Assembly: GCF_012952065.1 (NCBI RefSeq)
Contig: NZ_JABCJJ010000003.1
Location: forward strand, 154,401-218,400
Length of the DNA stretch: 64,000 nt
Reading direction: 5' to 3'
Source: Cellulomonas fimi
GTDB taxonomy: Bacteria > Actinomycetota > Actinomycetes > Actinomycetales > Cellulomonadaceae
The notes beneath the pieces were generated by a model, which ran no database searches, was not told where the DNA came from, and saw nothing but the letters and a program-made list of their open reading frames with translations. Position numbers and translations under genes: made by a program. Below are positions 38,412-47,005 of the stretch, piece by piece (position 1 is the stretch's first letter; each line of letters opens with the position of its first letter).

Positions 38412-38590
38412 CGCGGCGACGTGACGGCAGCGTGCGCCGCCGGTGGGCGGGGCTCGCGCACCTCGGGGGCATCCTCGGCCTCCCGAACTTCACGCTCGTG
38501 CTGCTCATCGGCTACATCGGGCCGCACGTCCTCGGTAGGGTCGTCCCGTTCGTCGAGCTGCTCGTACCCGTTCACGTTGGAGCTGATCAA

Positions 38591-39217
38591 GTGACCACCA
38601 CGCCTCCCGAGGGCTCGCCGGACGACCGGCCCGCCGACTCCCCCGAGCCGGCCCCGGGCAGCGGCGCCACGCCGCCTCCCCCGCCGTCCGCGCAGAGCTA
38701 CGGCGGCAGCACCCCTCCGCCGCCGCCCACGCACGACTACGGCGCGCCGCAGGGCGCGTACCCACCGCCGCCCAGCCAGGGTGCCTACCCGCCGCCGGCC
38801 CAGGGCGCGTACCCGCCGCCCGGGCAAGGTGCCTACCCTCCGCCCCAGGGCGCCTACCCTCCGCCGGCCTACGGCGTGGGGGCGCCGCTCTCGGACTCCG
38901 ACCAGCGCATGTGGTCGCTCCTGTCGCACCTCGGCACCCTGCTGGTCGGCTTCATCGCGCCGCTGATCGTCTGGCTGGTCTTCCGGGAGCGCGGCGCGTT
39001 CGTCGAGGACCAGTCCAAGGAGTCGCTGAACTTCCAGATCACGATGACGATCGTGGGCATCGTCATCGGCATCGTCTCGGTCATCACGCTCGGCATTGGA
39101 ACGGTCCTCTACTTCCCGTTCGGCGTCCTGGTCCTGATCTTCGTCATCATCGCTGCGGTGAGGTCGAGCAGCGGTGAGCGCTACCGCTACCCGCTGACGT
39201 ACCGGTTCATCAAGTAG
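38591..39217 (+). CDS. DUF4870 membrane protein with Pro-rich repeat N-terminus
   Basis: A 208-residue protein. The first ~100 residues are a Pro-rich cytoplasmic tail with QGAYPPP repeated five times (encoded by near-identical DNA at about 38750-38875). A C-terminal DUF4870 domain follows: MWSLLSHLGTLLVG, then PLIVWLVFRERGAFVEDQSKESLNFQ and two more membrane helices. Function is unknown; such tails often bind partner proteins. The GTG at 38591 has GGAG eight bases upstream. The frame is open further upstream and includes another short membrane-like stretch, discussed in the findings. Confidence 0.83.
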   Translation: MTTTPPEGSPDDRPADSPEPAPGSGATPPPPPSAQSYGGSTPPPPPTHDYGAPQGAYPPPPSQGAYPPPAQGAYPPPGQGAYPPPQGAYPPPAYGVGAPLSDSDQRMWSLLSHLGTLLVGFIAPLIVWLVFRERGAFVEDQSKESLNFQITMTIVGIVIGIVSVITLGIGTVLYFPFGVLVLIFVIIAAVRSSSGERYRYPLTYRFIK

Positions 39218-39273
39218 GGCACGAACCACCTCCGAGCCCTCGCCTCGGTGCGCAGGATTCTCCGCACGAACGA

Positions 39274-39311
39274 TCAGAGCCTCATGGCCGACTCAGGTCA
39301 CGAGGCTCTGA
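39274..39311. terminator. Bidirectional terminator-like hairpin
   Basis: TCAGAGCCTC (39274-39283) pairs with GAGGCTCTGA (39302-39311) across an 18-base loop. It lies in the gap between convergent genes (DUF4870 and hemW) and has no T-run. Confidence 0.5.
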
Positions 39312-39324
39312 CACTTCGCGGGCC

Positions 39325-40566
39325 TCAGTCGGTCAGGGTGCGCACGACCGCGTCGGCGAGCAGCCGCCCGCGGAGCGTGAGCAGTGCGCGCGCAGCCGCG
39401 CCGTCGGCCCCGAGCGCCGCCCTCCCGTCGAGCAGGCCGTCCGCGACCAGGCCCGCGACCTCGTGCCGCGCGCGGGGCGACACCGCGTCGAGCGGCAGGC
39501 CCTCGGACAGCCGGACGCCGAGGAGCACCCGCTCGAGCTGCACCGCCTGCGGGTCGAGCGTCTCGCGGCCCGCGGCCGGGCTGAGCCCCGCCTCGAGGCG
39601 CGCGGCGTACGCGCGGGGATGCTTGACGTTCCACCACCGCACCCCGCCCACGTGCGAGTGCGCCCCGGGCCCGATCCCCCACCAGTCGTGCCCGCGCCAG
39701 TAGGCGAGGTTGTGGCGGCAGGCCTGCTCGGGCGTGCGCGCCCAGTTGCTCACCTCGTACCAGTGCAGGCCCGCCGCGCCGAGCGCGGCGTCGGCGATCT
39801 CGTACTTGAGCGCCTGGTCGTCCTCGGCGGGGAGCGGCAGGTCGCCGCGCCGCACCTGGGCCGCCATCTTGGTCCCCTGCTCGACGACGAGGCCGTACGC
39901 CGAGACGTGGTCGACGCCGGTCGCGAGCACCGCGTCGAGGCTCGCGCGCCAGTCGTCGACGGACTCGCCCGGGGTCCCGTAGATCAGGTCGAGCGAGACC
40001 GCGAGCCCCGCGTCCTGGGCCCACCGCACGACGGCGGGGATGCGTCGGGGGTCGTGGGTCCGCTCGAGCGTCGCGAGGACGTGCGGGACGGCCGACTGCA
40101 TGCCGAACGAGACCCGCGTGAAGCCCGCGTCGGCGAGGCGGGCCAGGGACTCCGGCGTGACCGAGTCGGGGTTCGCCTCGGTCGTGACCTCGGCGCCCGG
40201 GGCAAGACCCCAGGCGCCGCGGACGCCGTCGAGCATCCGCACCAGGTCGTCGGCCGGCAGCACCGTCGGGGTGCCACCGCCCACGAAGACCGTCGAGACG
40301 GGCCGGGCCGGCATCCCGGCGTCTGCCAGGACGCGGCTCGCGAGCTCGACCTCGCGCAGCGCGGTGTCGGCGTACGCGCGCTGGCTCGCGCCGCCGCCGA
40401 GCTCGCTCGCGGTGTACGTGTTGAAGTCGCAGTACCCGCAACGCACCGTGCAGAACGGGACGTGGAGGTAGATCCCGAAGCCGCGGCTCGCGGCGTCGCG
40501 CGTCGCCGAGTCGGGCAGCGCGCCGTCGTCGGGCGCGGGATCGCCGTCCGGGAGTGCCGGTGCCAT
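39325..40566 (-). CDS. hemW: Radical SAM haem chaperone HemW
   Basis: A 413-residue radical SAM protein. The iron-sulfur motif is CTVRCGYCDF (C39, C43, C46) with the extra Phe/Cys pattern of HemW rather than HemN. SAM motifs VGGGTPT and TTEANPDS follow. It inserts haem into acceptor proteins and is often mislabelled coproporphyrinogen oxidase. It sits nine bases downstream of lepA, the standard pair. Confidence 0.93.
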   Translation of the reverse strand: MAPALPDGDPAPDDGALPDSATRDAASRGFGIYLHVPFCTVRCGYCDFNTYTASELGGGASQRAYADTALREVELASRVLADAGMPARPVSTVFVGGGTPTVLPADDLVRMLDGVRGAWGLAPGAEVTTEANPDSVTPESLARLADAGFTRVSFGMQSAVPHVLATLERTHDPRRIPAVVRWAQDAGLAVSLDLIYGTPGESVDDWRASLDAVLATGVDHVSAYGLVVEQGTKMAAQVRRGDLPLPAEDDQALKYEIADAALGAAGLHWYEVSNWARTPEQACRHNLAYWRGHDWWGIGPGAHSHVGGVRWWNVKHPRAYAARLEAGLSPAAGRETLDPQAVQLERVLLGVRLSEGLPLDAVSPRARHEVAGLVADGLLDGRAALGADGAAARALLTLRGRLLADAVVRTLTD

Positions 40567-40575
40567 GGGCGCCGT

Positions 40576-42441
<1,866 letters not shown>

Positions 42442-42817
42442 GCTGGGGACGACTCCACGTTCTGGGTGGGGGTGCGGGAACCACCATGCTCCCATGCCCG
42501 ACGACGGCGTCACCCCCTCGCGCTCACCCGCGCCCACGCCGGTGCTCGTCGAGCTGCCGCCCGACCGGTCCGCCGCCGCGCCACCGTGCCCCGAGCACGC
42601 ACCCCACCGTGGCCCGCCTGCTCGCCGCCGCCACCCGTGACCACGTCTCGCTGGTCACGCCACGAGCCTGGTAGCATCGGCTCCTGCGTGTCCGCCCAGG
42701 TCGGCGGGCACAGTCCCAGCTCCTCACCGCGGGTGTCCCCACGCCCCAGTCCCGGAGCCGGGCAGCCCTCTACGACCTGTCAGATCGCTTCCGCGAACGC
42801 ACAAAGAGAGTCCACAC
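42442..42817. other. Divergent control region between lepA and rpsT
   Basis: This 376-base region has no gene I accept; a 48-codon Pro/Arg-rich frame at 42494-42640 lacks a ribosome site. It contains the rpsT promoter with an overlapping palindrome (42636-42677) and a hairpin in the rpsT leader at 42688-42711 (nine pairs with one G-U). The leader before rpsT is about 130 bases, long enough for feedback control. Confidence 0.6.
42636..42677 (+). promoter_or_regulatory. rpsT promoter with palindrome over the -35 region
   Basis: An extended -10 element TGG-TAGCAT ends at 42677. The -35 region is occupied by a perfect inverted repeat CGTGACC-N10-GGTCACG (42636-42642, 42653-42659). The palindrome is unexpected at a ribosomal-protein promoter and could be an operator. 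Confidence 0.5.
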
Positions 42818-43078
42818 GTGGCAAACATCAAGTCCCAGATCAAGCGCATCGGCACCAACGAGAAGGCCCGGCTGCGCAACAAGGCCGTCAAGTCGGAGTT
42901 CAAGACGCACGTGCGTCGGGTCCGCGAGGCCGTCGCGGGCGGAGACAAGGAGGCCGCCTCGCTCGCCCTCGTCAGCGCGTCGACGAAGCTCGACAAGGCC
43001 GTCTCCAAGGGCGTCATCCACGCCAACCAGGCCGCCAACAAGAAGTCGGCGCTCGCGAAGGCCGTCAACAGCCTCTGA
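42818..43078 (+). CDS. rpsT: 30S ribosomal protein S20
   Basis: An 86-residue small basic helical ribosomal protein. The start [21 protein letters not shown] and the end [19 protein letters not shown] are typical of S20, which binds 16S rRNA at the bottom of the 30S body. It begins with GTG at 42818 after a long leader, is divergent from lepA, and is followed by a strong terminator. Confidence 0.97.
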   Translation: MANIKSQIKRIGTNEKARLRNKAVKSEFKTHVRRVREAVAGGDKEAASLALVSASTKLDKAVSKGVIHANQAANKKSALAKAVNSL

Positions 43079-43122
43079 GTGCCACGCCGGTGCGTCCCGT
43101 TCAGCGGTCGCACCTGCACGAT

Positions 43123-43162
43123 GACGAGAGAGGGCGTCCCCCGTGGGACGCCCTCTCTCGTC
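43123..43162. terminator. Strong terminator after rpsT (18-bp stem)
   Basis: A perfect 18-bp inverted repeat (43123-43140 and 43145-43162, loop CCGT) begins 45 bases after the rpsT stop. It ends 49 bases before the stop of the convergent regulator gene, so it can serve both. It is the strongest hairpin seen in the window. Confidence 0.85.
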
Positions 43163-43210
43163 TGTCCGAGATCCCGCACCGGACGCTCAGATACGCAGCA
43201 TCCGGTGCGC

Positions 43211-44545
43211 TCAGTCCACGCGCACGCCGTGCCGGCCGGCGAACACGGCCGCAGGCACCGACGTCGGCCGCAGACCGGCTTCGCGCAACGCTCGGTCGAA
43301 CGACCGCGCGGCCTCGGCCACGTCTCCGTGCGCGAGGAACCGGTCGCCGAGCGCGCGCCAGGCCGCTGCGGACTGCCGGCCGGCCGCCATCATGCCGAGC
43401 ATGTCGGCCGCCCACCGGTAGGCCTGCGCGGCGCCCTGCTCGTCGCCGCGCGCGAAGAGCGCATCGCCGAGCACGAGGTGCGCGCTGCACGTGTCGAGCC
43501 GGGGGTTGTCACCCAGCCGCTCGATCGCGCGCCGAGCGCAGTCCTCGGCGCGCGCGAGGTCCCCGAGCATGAGGTACGCACGCGAGCTCTCGATCTCCGC
43601 GAAGGCGATGTCCACCTCGGAGCCGATGAAGCCGAGCTGCGGGCCGGCCATCTCGAGCTGGTCGAGCGCCGCACGGGGGCTGCTGGGCTCCGAACGCAGG
43701 AGGAGCCAGGCGTAGTGCAGCCGGAGGCGGGCCACGTCGCGGCTCGAGCCGCTCTCGCCGATCAGGGCGAGCGCACGCGACGTGTAGCGCTGGGCCAGCG
43801 CGTAGTCACGGCGCTGCTCCGCCACCATCGCCGCGTTCCAGTAGACGCTGCCGCGGCCCCGAGGCGTGCCGAGCGCGTCGGCCTGCTCGATCAGCTGCGC
43901 GGCTCGGTGCGTGGCGAAGAGCATGTCGCCGCGCTCGACGTAGGGCCACAGGATCGTCGCGCCCAGACGCAGCTGCTCGTCCGTGCCGGCCAGTCCTGCG
44001 TCCTCGAGCTCGGCGATCACCTGCTCCCCGAGATCGATGCTCCGATGCAGGTCACCCGCCTGGAGGTACGAGATCACGAGATCGGTCGCGATCGTCGCCG
44101 CATCCAGGTGGTGGGAGCGCCCACGGGCGCGCGCGAGCAACGGCTCCAGGACGCCGATCGACGCCTCCAGCTCGCCGAGGCCCTCGTAGGCGCGTGCGAG
44201 CGTGATGAGGATCTCGGAGTGGAGCGTCGAGGAGATGCTGCCCAGGTCGAGCGCCAGCATCCGGTCACGCGCCTCGACGGCCTTGCCGGTCTCCAGCGCG
44301 AGCTTCGCGTAGTCGATCTCGAGCCGCGCCTTCGACTCGCTCGGCCCGCTCTCGCCATGACGGAGGTACTCCGTCGTGGTGTCGAGGCGCGCGGCGAGCA
44401 CCGCCAGGGCCGCGTCGGTCGGCTCACGCCGGCCGCCCTCGATCAACGAGACGTAGCTCGGCGAGAACGCGTCACCCGCGAGGGCGGTCTGGGACAGCCC
44501 TGCGGCGACGCGCAGAGCCCGGAGTCGGTCACCCAAGTCGGTCAT
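43211..44545 (-). CDS. XRE-family regulator with long TPR domain (RRNPP-like candidate)
   Basis: A 444-residue regulator. An N-terminal XRE helix-turn-helix (residues ~4-57: LRALRVAAGLSQTALAG then SPSYVSLIEGGRREPT) is followed by about 380 residues of helical repeats of TPR type (for example AYEGLGELEASIGVLEPLL and RAYLMLGDLARAEDCARRAIERLG). This domain order and length resemble NprR/PlcR-type regulators whose TPRs bind exported-then-imported peptides. A secreted peptide gene lies 163 bases upstream on the same strand. Both genes and the next one carry the same 17-bp palindrome at their starts; in this promoter it covers the -10 box TACAGT, so autoregulation is likely. Peptide binding is inferred. 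Confidence 0.85.
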   Translation of the reverse strand: MTDLGDRLRALRVAAGLSQTALAGDAFSPSYVSLIEGGRREPTDAALAVLAARLDTTTEYLRHGESGPSESKARLEIDYAKLALETGKAVEARDRMLALDLGSISSTLHSEILITLARAYEGLGELEASIGVLEPLLARARGRSHHLDAATIATDLVISYLQAGDLHRSIDLGEQVIAELEDAGLAGTDEQLRLGATILWPYVERGDMLFATHRAAQLIEQADALGTPRGRGSVYWNAAMVAEQRRDYALAQRYTSRALALIGESGSSRDVARLRLHYAWLLLRSEPSSPRAALDQLEMAGPQLGFIGSEVDIAFAEIESSRAYLMLGDLARAEDCARRAIERLGDNPRLDTCSAHLVLGDALFARGDEQGAAQAYRWAADMLGMMAAGRQSAAAWRALGDRFLAHGDVAEAARSFDRALREAGLRPTSVPAAVFAGRHGVRVD

Positions 44546-44550
44546 GAGCA

Positions 44551-44567
44551 GTCACTGTAGCTGTGAC
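44551..44567. promoter_or_regulatory. GTCA-N9-TGAC palindrome at the XRE-TPR regulator start
   Basis: GTCA (44551-44554) and TGAC (44564-44567) flank nine bases. The element lies 6-22 bases upstream of the ATG and contains the minus-strand -10 box TACAGT (44554-44559), which predicts a transcript starting at or next to the ATG. It is one of three identical half-site pairs within 540 bases. Confidence 0.65.
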
Positions 44568-44708
44568 GTCCGGGTGTATCGCGCCGAACCGCAGATGAGT
44601 TGCGCGCCGGCGGTCGTCGAGGTGATCGACCCAGTTCGCTGCGCCCCCTGCCGCGCGACCCGGGCGACCCCTCCTGGCCGCCGGCATGCACCGTCAGGAC
44701 CTCTCGCG

Positions 44709-44849
44709 TCACTGGAACCCGCGGCAGCAGCCGATGCCGCCCGCCACGGTCGTCGTGGCCTCGCTCGGCGTGACCGCGGGCAACGACGCGGCGAAGGCGA
44801 GACCGGAGGCGAGGGCGACGGCGAGGACGGACTTGACCATACGGCGCAT
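44709..44849 (-). CDS. 46-residue secreted peptide, candidate signal peptide pheromone
   Basis: A 46-codon gene with AGGAG seven bases before its ATG. The product has a basic N-terminus (MRRMVKS), a hydrophobic stretch and an AFA cleavage site after residue 20, leaving a 26-residue mature peptide that ends GGIGCCRGFQ. The Gly-Gly before the last eight residues and the vicinal Cys pair suggest further processing or a disulfide. A promoter with -35 TTGACA (44926-44931) and -10 GAACCT (44903-44908), 17 bases apart, precedes it, with the GTCA-N9-TGAC element just after the -10 box. Its position upstream of an XRE-TPR regulator fits a pheromone; a small antimicrobial peptide is the alternative. 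Confidence 0.72.
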   Translation of the reverse strand: MRRMVKSVLAVALASGLAFAASLPAVTPSEATTTVAGGIGCCRGFQ

Positions 44850-44882
44850 GAAGAGCTCCTGTCAGAGTTGGATGACCGTTCA

Positions 44883-44931
44883 GTCACAGCCATGCTGACG
44901 CAAGGTTCCGCGTCGCACGGTCGCTTGTCAA
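44883..44931 (-). promoter_or_regulatory. Promoter and GTCA-N9-TGAC operator of the peptide gene
   Basis: On the minus strand TTGACA (44926-44931), 17 bases, then GAACCT (44903-44908). The palindrome GTCA-N9-TGAC (44883-44899) begins three bases after the -10 box and so covers the transcription start, the place expected for a repressor site. Its centre also contains CAGC-CAT-GCTG. Confidence 0.65.
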
Positions 44932-45073
44932 GACCGGGTCGTCCGGCGACCTTGCGCGTCCCCGCAGTTCAGCGCGCTGGGTCCTACCGTGCCGCTGCGT
45001 CCGGACGGGTGATTTCTCGCGAGTCACCCGGCGGGTCGCCGCAAGGGGGCTGTCATGCGGGCAACGACGTGTT

Positions 45074-45090
45074 GTCATGGATGGCATGAC
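45074..45090. promoter_or_regulatory. GTCA-N9-TGAC palindrome at the EAL-protein start
   Basis: The third copy, here extended to GTCATG-N5-CATGAC, spans both candidate start codons (45077 and 45086) of the EAL-like gene. An outward-facing inverted repeat GGGTGA-N11-TCACCC (45007-45029) lies 45 bases upstream. No clear -35/-10 pair was found. Confidence 0.6.
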
Positions 45091-45808
45091 AGTCGACCTC
45101 GCCGCCCTCGCGGCCGCCGTTGATGCCGCCATCCCGCCGGGTCTGCGGCGCGAGTGGGACGAGTTCGTGCTCGGCCAGCGGGTGCTGCTCGGTCGGCAGG
45201 GCATCTTCACCGGGCGCGGTGACGTGTTCGGGTACGAGCTCTGCTACCGGTCGGACGACCGCACCGCCGCGCAGGTGTCCGAGGGCCGGAGCGCCGAGCA
45301 GCAGGACCACGCGACCCGCCGCGTCCTCCGCGCGGCGTTCGCCGGGCCGGGCGTCAGCTCCGTCGCACGTGACCGCCGCGTCTTCGTGAACTTCCCCCGC
45401 TCCTACCTCGTCGCCGACGGCGCGGTCCCGTTCCACCCGGACCAGCTGGTGATCGAGGTCGTCGACTCCGCGCAGGCCGACGACGAGGTCGTGGCCGGTG
45501 TCCGACGGCTGCGCGCGCTCGGCTTCAGGATCGCGATCGACGACTTCGTGGGCGCGCCGAGCCAGCGCAGGCTCCTGCCGAGCGCCGACTACGTGAAGAT
45601 CGACGCGCGTGACCTCGACGTGGAGGGCCGCCCGCTCCTCGACCTCGCGCGGTCGCACGGAGCACAGCTCGTCGCGCAGTTCGTGGAGTCCCACGAGCTC
45701 CTCGACTCGTGCCGCGCCCACGGGTTCGAGCTGTTCCAGGGCGATGCGCTCGAGGCCACCACGGTGATCGACCTCACCGCCGTGATGCCGTCACAGCGCG
45801 GCCGCTGA
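45077..45808 (+). CDS. Degenerate EAL-domain protein (EAL half of the YuxH/EAL-HDOD type)
   Basis: A 243-residue soluble protein made of one EAL-like domain. It resembles the EAL part of EAL-HDOD proteins (FGYELCYRS, VFVNFPRSYL, LVIEVVDS, IAIDDFVG, YVKIDARDL, FELFQGDALE), but the HDOD part is missing. The metal-binding Glu of the usual AExVE motif is Gln (VAQFVES), and the DDFG Gly is replaced, so catalysis is doubtful; a c-di-GMP receptor or protein-binding role is more likely. The start is ATG 45077 or 45086. It shares its upstream palindrome with the neighbouring peptide and regulator genes and converges with holA. Confidence 0.8.
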   Translation: MDGMTVDLAALAAAVDAAIPPGLRREWDEFVLGQRVLLGRQGIFTGRGDVFGYELCYRSDDRTAAQVSEGRSAEQQDHATRRVLRAAFAGPGVSSVARDRRVFVNFPRSYLVADGAVPFHPDQLVIEVVDSAQADDEVVAGVRRLRALGFRIAIDDFVGAPSQRRLLPSADYVKIDARDLDVEGRPLLDLARSHGAQLVAQFVESHELLDSCRAHGFELFQGDALEATTVIDLTAVMPSQRGR

Positions 45809-45819
45809 GCCACGAGCCT

Positions 45820-46872
45820 TCAGCGCCCGGCCGCGGAGGCCACCCGCAGCACCGCCCGCTCCACCGCGAACACGGGGTCCCGACCTGCCCCCTTGACCTC
45901 GGCGTCGGCCTGCGCGACCGCGGTGATCGCCTCGGCGAGTCCCTCCGGCGTCCACCGCGACAGGTCCTTCAGCGCGCGATCGACCTGCCACGGCGCCAGC
46001 CCCAGGTCCGCCGCGCCGCCCCGCCGGCCGCGCGTCGCCGCGACCTTGGCGAGGACACGGAGCTTGGCCGCGAGGGTCGCGACGAGCGGGACGGGGTCAC
46101 CCCCGGTCGCGAGGGCGTGACGGAGCAGGGCCACGGCCTCGCCGGTCCGACCGGCGATCGCGGCGTCGGCCACCCGGAAACCGGTCGCTTCGATGCGACC
46201 GCCGTAGTACCGCGCGACCACCGCGGGTCCGATGACCCCGCGCGAGTCCGCGGGTGCATCCGCTGCCAGCTGGGCGCAGGCCGCAGCGAGCTCGCGGAGG
46301 TCGGACCCGACGGCCTCGACGAGCGCGCGCAGCGCCTCGGCGTCGGCGCGCCGGCCGGCACGCCGCAGCTCGGCAGCGGCGAACGCGACCTTGTCCGCGT
46401 CCTTCTTGATCGGCTCGCAGACCACGACCGGCGCGCCCGAGGCGCGGACAGCGTCGAGCAGCTTCTTGCCCCGCTGCCCGCCCCCGTGCTGCAGCACCAG
46501 CACGACGTCGTCCGCCGGCGCGTCGACGTACGCCAGCGCGTCGGCCATCAGGTCGTCGGTGGCCTGCTCGACGCCCTCGACCACGACGACGCGCGCCTCG
46601 CCGAAGAGCGACGGGCTCGTGACGATCCCCAGTGCGCCGGCCGAGTAACCCGCCCCCTCGAGGCGGGTCACCTCGACGTCCGCATCACGGTCTCGGGCTG
46701 CCGCGACCAGTCCGGCCACCGCCCGCTCCCCCAGCAGCCCCTCCGTGCCGGTGACCAGCACGACGGGAGCGAGCTCGACCTCGTCCCAGGAGAGCGTCGG
46801 TCCACCGCGCGACGACCCGCGAGCAGGGCGCGCAGAGCGGGACGACGTTCGAGAGCTCGGGGTGGACGGCAC
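45820..46872 (-). CDS. holA: DNA polymerase III delta subunit
   Basis: The clamp-loader delta subunit, about 350 residues from the GTG at 46872. The family pattern is visible: APVVLVTGTEGLLGERAV at the N-terminus, VVEGVEQATDDL and VLVLQHGGGQRGKKLLDAV in the ATPase-like domains, and a helical C-terminal collar. The start is uncertain because the frame continues upstream through Arg/Pro-rich sequence. It lies downstream of comEC, as in most actinobacteria. Confidence 0.9.
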   Translation of the reverse strand: MPSTPSSRTSSRSARPARGSSRGGPTLSWDEVELAPVVLVTGTEGLLGERAVAGLVAAARDRDADVEVTRLEGAGYSAGALGIVTSPSLFGEARVVVVEGVEQATDDLMADALAYVDAPADDVVLVLQHGGGQRGKKLLDAVRASGAPVVVCEPIKKDADKVAFAAAELRRAGRRADAEALRALVEAVGSDLRELAAACAQLAADAPADSRGVIGPAVVARYYGGRIEATGFRVADAAIAGRTGEAVALLRHALATGGDPVPLVATLAAKLRVLAKVAATRGRRGGAADLGLAPWQVDRALKDLSRWTPEGLAEAITAVAQADAEVKGAGRDPVFAVERAVLRVASAAGR

Positions 46873-47005
46873 CCGCTCAGGGTGCCACGCGCTTCCCACG
46901 TCGAGCGATCCGCGTCGCGCCGGCCCGCCCCGTCGCCCCAGGCGCACACGGGTGGACCCGGATGCCCTCGAGCCCGGAACACCGACCCGGCACCCCTCCG
47001 AATGC

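Noticed and set aside
42494..42640. 48-codon Pro/Arg-rich frame upstream of rpsT
   Set aside because: No ribosome site, low complexity, and it overlaps the palindrome of the rpsT promoter.
45007..45029. Outward inverted repeat GGGTGA-N11-TCACCC before the EAL gene
   Set aside because: Only one copy is seen and no promoter element can be tied to it, so I do not call it an operator; it could be an RNA stem.
44544..45089. 181-codon plus-strand frame across the peptide gene
   Set aside because: It lacks a ribosome site and contains low-complexity Arg/Ala/Pro sequence, and the minus-strand peptide gene with promoter and ribosome site explains the region better.
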